Source of the DNA: DATHGT01 sp035317605
GTDB lineage: Bacteria; Methylomirabilota; Methylomirabilia; Rokubacteriales; CSP1-6
Assembly: GCA_035317605.1 (NCBI GenBank)
Contig: DATHGT010000005.1
Location: forward strand, 1-15,365
Direction of reading: 5' to 3'
DNA length: 15,365 nt
Positions 1-6,150 of the stretch are shown piece by piece. Every line of letters starts with the position of its first letter. The first letter of the stretch is position 1. Under the pieces are notes generated by a model. It made no database searches. It was not told the DNA's origin and saw nothing but the letters and a program-made list of their open reading frames with translations. The translations under genes and the position numbers were made by a program.

Positions 1-522
1 CAGGCGGGCATCACCGTCGACGTCGCGGGACTGGGCGGCGACTTCAAGTTCATCAAGACCGTCGCGTCGGCGTCGTACTTCAAGCCGATCTGGTTCGGCC
101 ACATCCTTTCCGGCCGCGTCGAGGGTGGGTACGCGTTCGGGTGGGGATCGGACGCGAGGGTGCCGATCTTCGAGCGCTTCTACTTGGGTGGTCCCAACAG
201 CCTGCGCGGGTGGAAGTTCCGTCAGGTGTCTCCGGTCGACGAAACCGGATTCGCGGTGGGCGGCACCACGGAGGTCCTCGCCAACGCCGAGTACCACATC
301 CCGCTGCCCTTCGGCCTCCGACTCGCCGGCTTCTTCGACGTCGGCAATGTCTACGCGCAAGGGAAGGTGTTCGATCCGAGCAAGCTCCGTTCGGACGTCG
401 GGGCGGGCGTGCGCTGGCTGTCCCCGTTCGGCCCGATCCGGCTCGACTACGGCGTCAAGCTCGACCGTCACCCCACCGAGGATCTGGGCGCGTTTCAGTT
501 CTCGGTCGGATCCGCATTTTAG
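1..522 (+). CDS. bamA: BamA outer-membrane assembly barrel protein, C-terminal part (5' end outside window)
   Basis: This is the C-terminal 173 residues of BamA/Omp85, the outer-membrane beta-barrel that folds and inserts other outer-membrane proteins. Frame 1 is open from the first base of the window to a TAG at 520-522, so the POTRA domains and first strands lie upstream. The visible part matches the last strands of the Omp85 barrel: an LRGW version of the conserved L6-loop (V/L)RG(F/Y/W) motif at 202-213, after FERFYLGGPNSLRG, and near the end GAGVRWLSPFGPIRLDYG, the typical penultimate strands. The protein ends in Phe, the usual beta-signal terminal residue. Next comes ompH, as is common in bamA-skp-lpxD loci. 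Family identity is clear. A TamA-like Omp85 paralogue is possible but less likely next to ompH and lpxD. Confidence 0.93.
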   Translation, partial: QAGITVDVAGLGGDFKFIKTVASASYFKPIWFGHILSGRVEGGYAFGWGSDARVPIFERFYLGGPNSLRGWKFRQVSPVDETGFAVGGTTEVLANAEYHIPLPFGLRLAGFFDVGNVYAQGKVFDPSKLRSDVGAGVRWLSPFGPIRLDYGVKLDRHPTEDLGAFQFSVGSAF

Positions 523-526
523 GAGG
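521..526 (+). promoter_or_regulatory. Strong Shine-Dalgarno for ompH, overlapping the bamA stop
   Basis: A full AGGAGG begins at the second base of the bamA TAG stop codon and lies 6 nt before the ATG at 533. This spacing chooses ATG 533 over the in-frame ATG at 527, which abuts the motif. It suggests efficient, coupled re-initiation after bamA. Confidence 0.8.
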
Positions 527-532
527 ATGTTC

Positions 533-1075
533 ATGCCACGGCGATTCTTCGCGCTCGTGCTGATCGCCGGCGCCGTTCTGTTCGGCGGCTCGGGCGCCGG
601 GGCGCAGGCGCCGACGCGGATCGGGTACATCGACCTCGCGCGGGTGCTCGCGCGCTCGGCGGCCGGTGTGGCCGCCCGCGAGCAGCTCGAGCGCGAGAAG
701 GCGACCATGCAGAAGGAGATGGACGGCAAGCGTGTCGAGCTCGACAAGCTCCGCGAGGAGCTCGAGAAGAAGGGCTCGCTCATGACGGCCGACGCCCGCC
801 GCGACCGCGAAGAGGCCATGGAGCGCAAGCGGCGGGACGCCACGCGCCTGGCCGACGACTTCCAGCGCGAGCTGGGGCGCAAGGAGCAGGTGCTCGCCCA
901 GAAGGTCCTGCAGGACATCACCGGCGTGATCGAGCGCGTGGGCAAGCAGAAGGGGTTTTACCTCGTGCTGGAGCGGCGCGGGGCCGGTGTGCTCTTCAGC
1001 GCCCCCGAGGCCGACCTGACCGATGAGATCATCAAGGCGTACGACCAGGAGACAGCCGCCAAGGGGAAGAAGTAG
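533..1075 (+). CDS. skp: OmpH/Skp-family periplasmic chaperone
   Basis: A 180-residue Skp/OmpH-type periplasmic chaperone, which in the family holds unfolded outer-membrane proteins and delivers them to BamA. Residues 1 to about 26 form a signal peptide: basic MPRR, a hydrophobic core FFALVLIAGAVLF, then a small-residue cleavage region ending GAQA. The mature part opens with RIGYIDLARVL, the usual OmpH start (family: I(A)YVDxxxV). Residues about 45-125 are highly charged and heptad-like, matching the long coiled-coil arms of the Skp jellyfish trimer. The C-terminal part (GFYLVLERRGAGVLFSAPEADLT) returns to the beta body, as in the family. Length is close to the usual 160-180. Start ATG 533 is chosen because AGGAGG precedes it by 6 nt. 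The gene starts 10 nt after bamA and ends 4 nt before lpxD. Confidence 0.92.
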   Translation: MPRRFFALVLIAGAVLFGGSGAGAQAPTRIGYIDLARVLARSAAGVAAREQLEREKATMQKEMDGKRVELDKLREELEKKGSLMTADARRDREEAMERKRRDATRLADDFQRELGRKEQVLAQKVLQDITGVIERVGKQKGFYLVLERRGAGVLFSAPEADLTDEIIKAYDQETAAKGKK

Positions 1076-1079
1076 GGCG

Positions 1080-2129
1080 ATGGGCGCCGGGGCGGGCTTC
1101 GCCCTCGGCCGGCTGGCCCAGATGCTCGAGGCGACGCTGGATGGGCAACCCGAGCGCGTGGTGACCGGCGTGGCCGCGCTGGCGAGCGCCGGTCCCGACG
1201 ACCTCACGTACATCGCCGATCACGCGCACCTCGAATCGGCCCGCGCCTCCCGCGCCGGCGCCTTCATCGCCCCCGTCGGCCTCAGCGGACTCCCGGCCCC
1301 CACGCTGCGCTGCCGCGAGCCGCGGCGGGCCCTGGCCACGGTGCTCCACTTGTTCCATCCCGGCGTCGAGCCCGCCCCCGGCATCGACGAGTCGGCCCGC
1401 GTGGCCGCGGACGCGCGGGTGCACCCGACCGCGGCGATCGGGGCCCTGGCCGTCGTGGAGTCCGGCGCGGTGATCGGCGCGCGGGTGTGGGTCGGGCCGC
1501 TGGTCTACGTCGGCTCCGGGGTCGCGATCGGCGACGGCTGCCTCCTGCACCCTCACGTCGTGATCTATGGGGGGTGCCATCTGGGACAGCGCGTGATCGT
1601 CCACGCGGGCGCGGTCATCGGGGCCGACGGGTTCGGCTTCGTCCCCGACCGTCAGGGGCCCCTGAAGATCCCGCAGGTCGGGACGGTGATCGTCGAGGAC
1701 GACGTGGAGATCGGGGCCAACAGCACCATCGACCGGGCCACCCTCGGCGAGACCGTCATCGGGCGCGGCACCAAGATCGACAACCTCGTGCACATCGGCC
1801 ACAACGTCGAGGTCGGCGAGCGCTGCCTCATGGCCGCTCAGAGCGGGATCTCCGGGTCATGTCACATCGGTAACGACGTGATCATGGGCGGGCAGGTCGG
1901 CCTCGCCGACCACGTGCGCATCGGGGACGGAGCGATGCTCGCCGGTGGCACCGCGGTGATGCGGGACGTTCCCGCGGGCCAGCGCTTCGCGGGGCGCTGG
2001 GCACGTCCGGCCACGCTGACCCATCGCATCTGGGTCGCCGAATCCCAGCTGCCGGACTTGCTCCGCAGCGTCAAGACCCTCGAGCGGCGGCTGGCCGCGC
2101 TGGAGGGGCGCGCGGGTGACCGTGGGTGA
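1080..2129 (+). CDS. lpxD: UDP-3-O-acylglucosamine N-acyltransferase LpxD
   Basis: LpxD (349 aa) transfers a 3-hydroxyacyl chain from acyl-ACP to the 2-amino group of UDP-3-O-acyl-GlcN, the third step of lipid A synthesis, in the cytoplasm. Residues about 1-100 are the uridine-binding N-domain (LTYIADHAHLESA...AGAFIAP). Residues about 105-315 are a left-handed beta-helix of hexapeptide repeats. Residues about 318-349 are helical (LPDLLRSVKTLERRLAALEG). The acyl-pocket motif GADGFGF is at 181-187. The catalytic His is probably H241 in DNLVHIGHN, near E. coli H239. ATG 1080 starts 4 nt after ompH; an upstream in-frame ATG at 1023 lies wholly inside ompH and is rejected. The end overlaps lpxA by 14 nt, with no fabZ between them. 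Confidence 0.95.
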   Translation: MGAGAGFALGRLAQMLEATLDGQPERVVTGVAALASAGPDDLTYIADHAHLESARASRAGAFIAPVGLSGLPAPTLRCREPRRALATVLHLFHPGVEPAPGIDESARVAADARVHPTAAIGALAVVESGAVIGARVWVGPLVYVGSGVAIGDGCLLHPHVVIYGGCHLGQRVIVHAGAVIGADGFGFVPDRQGPLKIPQVGTVIVEDDVEIGANSTIDRATLGETVIGRGTKIDNLVHIGHNVEVGERCLMAAQSGISGSCHIGNDVIMGGQVGLADHVRIGDGAMLAGGTAVMRDVPAGQRFAGRWARPATLTHRIWVAESQLPDLLRSVKTLERRLAALEGRAGDRG

Positions 2130-2964
2130 CCCGGCGACCATGACGGCGGCGGCGATCCACCCGACGACCATCGTGGACCCCGGTGCGACGCTCGGCCCGG
2201 GCGTCCGGATCGGTCCGTTTTCGGTGATCGGCTCTCAGGTCGTGCTCGGGTCCGGAGTAGAGATCGGCAACCACGTCACGCTGGAGAGCCGGGTAGTGCT
2301 GGAGGCCGCGGTCAAGGTGGGGCACGGCGCGGTGATCGGCGGCGTGCCCCAGGACGTGAAGTTCAAGGACGGCACCCCGTCCGGCGTCCGCGTCGGCGCC
2401 GGCACGGTCATCCGCGAGCACGTCACCATTCACCGTGCAACCACGGCTGACGGGTGGACGGAGATCGGCCGCGACTGCCTCATCATGGCCGGTGCTCACA
2501 TCGCCCACGACTGCCGGCTCGCCGATGGCGTCATCGTCATCAACAATGCCGGACTCGCCGGGCATTGCACGGTCGGTGAACGCGCCACCGTGGGCGGGAT
2601 CGTCGGGGTGGGGCCGTTCATGCGCATCGGCGCCTACGCCTATCTCGGCGGCGTCAGCGGGCTCACCATGGACCTGCCGCCCTTCATGCTCGCCGCGGGT
2701 CGGCCGGCCACCGTGCGCGGCGTCAACGTGGTCGGGCTCCGTCGAGCGGGCATTGGCGCCCCGGAGCGGCGGATGATTCAGGACGCTCACCGGCTGCTCT
2801 ATCGAGAGGGACTCACCCCGAAAGCCGCGCTCGATCGAATCCGCCAGGAGATCCCGGCGACGCCGCGCATCGCCCTGCTCGTCGAGTTCGTGGAGACGGC
2901 GCGCCGGGGCATCTGCGGACCCCCGCGCGGGGCCGACCTCCTCGAGGGCGAGGAAGCGCTCTGA
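2116..2964 (+). CDS. lpxA: UDP-GlcNAc O-acyltransferase LpxA (variant active site)
   Basis: LpxA-family acyltransferase, the first enzyme of lipid A synthesis, placing a 3-hydroxyacyl chain on C3 of UDP-GlcNAc (or UDP-GlcNAc3N in some bacteria). Hexapeptide repeats (IHPTTIVDPGATLGPGVRIG) run to about residue 200, then the helical C-domain. Conserved features are VPQDVKF (E. coli VNQDLKY), VTIHRAT, and AHIAHDC with the catalytic His at residue 131 (E. coli H125). LAGH is also present. The normally invariant HQF (E. coli H160-Q161-F162) is GPF at residues 166-168 (2611-2619). Start: GTG 2116 has GGAGGGG at 2102-2108 seven nt upstream and gives 282 aa. ATG 2140, which would give 274 aa starting closer to the family N-terminus, is the alternative. 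The stop shares one base with the next start. Confidence 0.92.
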   Translation: MTVGDPATMTAAAIHPTTIVDPGATLGPGVRIGPFSVIGSQVVLGSGVEIGNHVTLESRVVLEAAVKVGHGAVIGGVPQDVKFKDGTPSGVRVGAGTVIREHVTIHRATTADGWTEIGRDCLIMAGAHIAHDCRLADGVIVINNAGLAGHCTVGERATVGGIVGVGPFMRIGAYAYLGGVSGLTMDLPPFMLAAGRPATVRGVNVVGLRRAGIGAPERRMIQDAHRLLYREGLTPKAALDRIRQEIPATPRIALLVEFVETARRGICGPPRGADLLEGEEAL

Positions 2965-3992
2965 TGGACGCCGCCGGGCCGCGGCTGAGGGCCGCCGTCG
3001 TGGGCGCCGGCCACATGGGTGCCTACCACGCGCTGGCCTACGCGGAGCTTGCCGACATCGTCCTCGTCGGCGTCGTCGACCTCGATCCCGACCGCGCGCG
3101 CACGGTGGCCCGACACTACGAGGCCCGCGCGTTCACCGACCATCGCGACCTCATCGGCCGCGCCGACGTGGTCAGCGTGGCGGTGCCCACGGAGGAGCAC
3201 TTCCACGTGGCCCGCGATCTCCTGGAGGCCGGCATCGACGTGCTGGTCGAGAAGCCGATGACCCCGACGCTGACGGAGGCGAGCGAGCTGTTCGCGGTGG
3301 CCCGGCGGGCCGGGGCCGTGCTCCACGTCGGCCACGTCGAGCGCTTCAACGGGGCGGTGCAGGAGCTGCGCAACATCGTGGACCGGCCCATGCTCATCGA
3401 GTCCCGCCGGCTCGGCCCCTTCGTGCCCCGCGTCCAGAAGGACACGGTGGTGATGGACCTCATGATCCACGACCTCGACATCGTGCTCGCGCTGGCCGGA
3501 TCGATGCCCCGGCGGGTCACCGCGTTCGGCTCCCCCGTGCACTCCGAGGTCACCGACGTGGCCAGCGTCCAGATCGCCTTCGCCTCCGGCACCATCGCGA
3601 CCATCGCGGCCAGCCGGGCCACCGAGGAGAAGATCCGCACCCTCGCCATCACCCAGCGCGACGCCTACATCGTGCTCGACTACGTCGACCAGGACATCCA
3701 GATCCACCGGCGGGCCGCCCAGGAATATCTCGTCAACCGCGAATCGATCCGCTACCGGCAGGCCTCGTTCGTGGAGCACCTGTTCGTGCGCAAGGACAAT
3801 CCCCTGAAGCTCGAGATCCTGCACCTCATCCGGACCGCGCGCGCCCGCCGAGCCGGCGAGGCGCTGGCCCTCGCCGAGGCCGACGATCTCCGCTCGCTCG
3901 CCATGGCCCTCGCCATCGAGCGGATGATCCGCGACGGGGTCGCCTCCGAGGCCTGGCCGCAGGAGCCGCCGTGGAGCGCTCCCTCGGCCTGA
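2964..3992 (+). CDS. Gfo/Idh/MocA-family NAD(P)-dependent sugar oxidoreductase
   Basis: A 342-residue oxidoreductase of the Gfo/Idh/MocA family. The N-terminal Rossmann fold shows GAGHMG at 14-19, an acidic VDLDPDRA strand end, and VEKPM at 96-99, whose Lys is the family's conserved catalytic or binding residue. The C-terminal alpha/beta domain carries the family His in MIHDLDI (H169). ATG 2964 overlaps the lpxA TGA by one base, and its end overlaps lpxI by 22 nt, so it is embedded in the lipid A operon and probably acts on a UDP-sugar. In Acidithiobacillus ferrooxidans, GnnA (an oxidoreductase of this kind) and the transaminase GnnB are encoded beside lpxA and make UDP-GlcNAc3N. A GnnA-like role is therefore possible here, but no GnnB-like transaminase is in the window. 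Family assignment is firm; the substrate is inferred. Confidence 0.88.
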   Translation: MDAAGPRLRAAVVGAGHMGAYHALAYAELADIVLVGVVDLDPDRARTVARHYEARAFTDHRDLIGRADVVSVAVPTEEHFHVARDLLEAGIDVLVEKPMTPTLTEASELFAVARRAGAVLHVGHVERFNGAVQELRNIVDRPMLIESRRLGPFVPRVQKDTVVMDLMIHDLDIVLALAGSMPRRVTAFGSPVHSEVTDVASVQIAFASGTIATIAASRATEEKIRTLAITQRDAYIVLDYVDQDIQIHRRAAQEYLVNRESIRYRQASFVEHLFVRKDNPLKLEILHLIRTARARRAGEALALAEADDLRSLAMALAIERMIRDGVASEAWPQEPPWSAPSA

Positions 3993-4783
3993 TGTGCGGC
4001 GCCGGCGTGCTGCCGGCACGCATGGCGGAGCACGCACGGCGGCGGGGCTGGCGCGTGGTCGCGTTCACCTTCGACGAGGCCTCCGGCGTGACGGACCGCG
4101 CGGACGCCGTGGTGCCGGCCCGCATCGTCGAGCTGGGCGCGGTGCTCGAGCGGGTGACCGCCGAGGGCATCGCGAGCGTGCTGTTCTCCGGGCGATTCTC
4201 CATGCCCGCGGTGCTGCGCGTGGGGAACGCCGCCGACGCCACCTTTCGTGGCTTCGAGGCGCGCGCCCAGTCGCGCAGCGGGGCGGCCTTCGTCGACGCG
4301 ATCATCGCCACCCTCGCCGCGCGCGGCATCGCGGTGCTCGATCAGCGCGACTTCGTGGGCGACTGGCTCGTGGGGCCGGGCTGCTGCTCGGCGCGCCCGC
4401 CCAGCGAGGAAGAATGGAGCGACGCCCGGTCCGGCCTGACGATCGCGCGGACGATCGCCAGCGCCCGGATCGGCCAGACCGTGGTGATGCGCCACGGCGC
4501 GGTGGTGGCCGTCGAGGCCGTCGAGGGGACGACCGAGACCGTCCGCCGCGGCGCCGAGCTCGGGGGCAGGGGCGCGGTCGTCGTGAAGGCCGTGGCTCCC
4601 GATCACGACTACCGGTTCGACGCTCCCGCCGTCGGTCCCGAGACGCTGGTCGCGGCCGCCGACGGCGGCGTCGCGGCGATCGCGATCGAGGCCAACCGCG
4701 TCCTGCTGTTCGATCGCGCCGAAGCCCTGCGCATCGCCGATGCCGCGGGCATCGCCGTGATCGGCATCGACGACCCCTCATGA
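3971..4783 (+). CDS. lpxI: UDP-2,3-diacylglucosamine pyrophosphatase LpxI
   Basis: LpxI (formerly DUF1009), 270 aa, hydrolyses UDP-2,3-diacylglucosamine to lipid X and UMP. It replaces LpxH in many bacteria outside the beta/gamma-proteobacteria. The N-terminal domain begins LGLMCGAGVLPARMAEHARRRG, close to the family IGLIAGxGxLP. The C-terminal domain carries VVVKAVAPDHDYRFDAPAVG, matching the family KxxxPxQDxRxDxPxxG block. D213 or D217 in DYRFD is the likely equivalent of the catalytic Asp described in Caulobacter LpxI. GTG 3971 is preferred because AGGAG lies at 3961-3965 with 5-nt spacing and the protein starts at the family N-terminus. The start lies 22 nt inside the oxidoreductase gene. 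The stop forms an ATGA overlap with lpxB. Confidence 0.93.
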   Translation: MERSLGLMCGAGVLPARMAEHARRRGWRVVAFTFDEASGVTDRADAVVPARIVELGAVLERVTAEGIASVLFSGRFSMPAVLRVGNAADATFRGFEARAQSRSGAAFVDAIIATLAARGIAVLDQRDFVGDWLVGPGCCSARPPSEEEWSDARSGLTIARTIASARIGQTVVMRHGAVVAVEAVEGTTETVRRGAELGGRGAVVVKAVAPDHDYRFDAPAVGPETLVAAADGGVAAIAIEANRVLLFDRAEALRIADAAGIAVIGIDDPS

Positions 4784-6150
4784 GCCGACGGTTCGGTCCG
4801 GTCATGACGGGGATCCGTCGCGCGATCTCGAGGCTCGCCCCGGCGGAGCGGTGGCGCGCCGACGGTTGGAGGGGCGGGGAGCCAGCGAGCCGTTCACACG
4901 CCGGTCGGTCGATCATGATCGTGGCCGGCGAGGCGTCCGGCGACGCGCACGGCGCGCGCCTGTGCGCCGCCATCTGCGCCCTGGCTCCCGAGACCCGCAT
5001 CTTCGGCATGGGCGGCGACCGCATGCGCGCGGCCGGCGCCGATCTGCTGGCCGACGTCAGTCGCCGGGCCGGCGTAGGCAGTACCGAGGTCGTCTCGAGC
5101 ATTCCGGAGCTCTACCGGGTGTACCGGCGCCTGCGCGCGGCGCTCGAGCGGGAGCCGCCATCGGTGCTCGTCCTCGTGGACTTCCCCGAGTTCAACCTGC
5201 GGCTCGCCGCCACCGCGTGCCGCCTCGGGGTGCCCGTCGTCTACTTCGTCCCGCCGCAGGTGTGGGTGTGGCGGCGCTGGCGCATCCGGACCATCCGCCG
5301 GCGCATCTCGCTCGTGCTCGCGGTCTTTCCCTTCGAGCGCGCGCTCTACGCCGACGCCGGCGTGCCCGTGGAGTTCGTGGGACATCCCGTGCTGGACTCG
5401 CTGGCCGCCGCCCCGTCGCGCCACGAGGCCCGTCGCGCGCTCGGTCTCGACGACACCTCGCGGGTGATCGGTCTGCTGCCGGGCAGCCGTCGTCGCGAGG
5501 CCTCCGAGCTGATCCCCGTGATGACCGCGGCGGCCAAACGCCTGGGGCGCCGATGGCCGGGCATGCGGTTCCTGCTCGCTCAAGCGCCGACCCTCGACGA
5601 CGAATTCGTCGCCGCGGCGCTGGCCCGGGCGCCGGCGATTCGCGTGGTCCACAACGCTCTCGCGACGATGCGGGCGGCCGACCTGTTACTGGTGGCGTCG
5701 GGCACGGCCACGCTGGAGGCCGGGCTGCTCGGGACTCCGATGGTCGTCTGCTATCGCGTGTCGCGGGTGAGCGAGCTGCTGGCGCGGCTCCTCGTTCGGG
5801 TGCCGTGGATCAATCTCGTGAACCTCGTGCTGGGTCGGGCCGCCGTACCCGAGCTGCGCCTGCGCCACGAGCTGACCGTCGACCGGCTGGTCCGGGAGGC
5901 GAGCCGGCTCCTGGAGAGTCCCCAGGCGCGCGAGGCGCAGCGCGAGGCCTTCGCCGAGCTCCACGGTCAGCTCGGCGAGCGGGGCGTCGCGATGCGGGCG
6001 GCGCAAATAATCCTCGGAGGGGGGCTGCGCCCCCCATCTTCGTCGGAGGGGGCGCCATCCAGGCCCGCCTTCGGCGCGACGGCCCCCTCCGAGGCCTCCC
6101 CCTCGAACGAGGATTGCGCGGGCGAAGCCCGCGCCCGGAGTGGTGGATGA
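4780..6150 (+). CDS. lpxB: Lipid-A-disaccharide synthase LpxB, with N- and C-terminal extensions
   Basis: LpxB (GT19) joins lipid X and UDP-2,3-diacylglucosamine into the tetraacyl disaccharide 1-phosphate at the inner face of the inner membrane. The core shows MIVAGEASGD (GEASGD at 50-55), FGMGGDRMRAAG, LVDFPEFNLRLA, YFVPPQVWVWRRWR, FVGHPVLD, LLPGSRRRE (GSRRRE 235-240) and SGTATLEAGLLGTPMVV (from S307). As annotated it is 456 aa, against about 380 in E. coli. The surplus is an Arg-rich stretch of about 45 residues before the core and a tail of about 44 residues, rich in Gly, Pro and Ser, encoded by nested inverted repeats (6012-6134). ATG 4780 is taken for its ATGA overlap with lpxI; ATG 4915 would start at the family N-terminus but has no visible Shine-Dalgarno. 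Confidence 0.93.
   Translation: MSRRFGPVMTGIRRAISRLAPAERWRADGWRGGEPASRSHAGRSIMIVAGEASGDAHGARLCAAICALAPETRIFGMGGDRMRAAGADLLADVSRRAGVGSTEVVSSIPELYRVYRRLRAALEREPPSVLVLVDFPEFNLRLAATACRLGVPVVYFVPPQVWVWRRWRIRTIRRRISLVLAVFPFERALYADAGVPVEFVGHPVLDSLAAAPSRHEARRALGLDDTSRVIGLLPGSRRREASELIPVMTAAAKRLGRRWPGMRFLLAQAPTLDDEFVAAALARAPAIRVVHNALATMRAADLLLVASGTATLEAGLLGTPMVVCYRVSRVSELLARLLVRVPWINLVNLVLGRAAVPELRLRHELTVDRLVREASRLLESPQAREAQREAFAELHGQLGERGVAMRAAQIILGGGLRPPSSSEGAPSRPAFGATAPSEASPSNEDCAGEARARSGG
6012..6094 (+). repeat. Inverted-repeat element in the 3' end of lpxB
   Basis: A perfect 12-bp inverted repeat, CCTCGGAGGGGG at 6012-6023 and CCCCCTCCGAGG at 6083-6094, brackets about 59 bases. Inside are a further partial copy of the left arm, TCGGAGGGGGC at 6043-6053, and a compact hairpin (7-bp stem at 6019-6025/6029-6035, 3-nt loop). 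It encodes the non-conserved LpxB tail in frame. It looks like a REP-like palindromic repeat that extended the gene. Repeat identity elsewhere in the genome cannot be seen from this window. Confidence 0.6.
6116..6134 (+). repeat. Perfect hairpin just before the lpxB stop
   Basis: GCGCGGGC at 6116-6123 and GCCCGCGC at 6127-6134 form a perfect 8-bp stem with a 3-nt GAA loop, 13 nt before the lpxB stop codon. No T-run follows, so it is not a standard intrinsic terminator. It ends just upstream of GGAG (6137-6140), the Shine-Dalgarno of the next gene, and may tune coupling between lpxB and the acyltransferase. Confidence 0.55.

Noticed and set aside
125..532. Frame-2 extension of ompH upstream through bamA.
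   Set aside because: The signal peptide and AGGAGG set the start at 533; the upstream translation is a Ser/Arg-rich shadow of BamA.
3994..4779. In-frame 5' extension of lpxB through the whole lpxI gene (and similar extensions at 4851-6146 and 10206-11357).
   Set aside because: The extended parts are arginine-rich shadow translations of the upstream genes; family N-termini and overlap starts place the real starts later.
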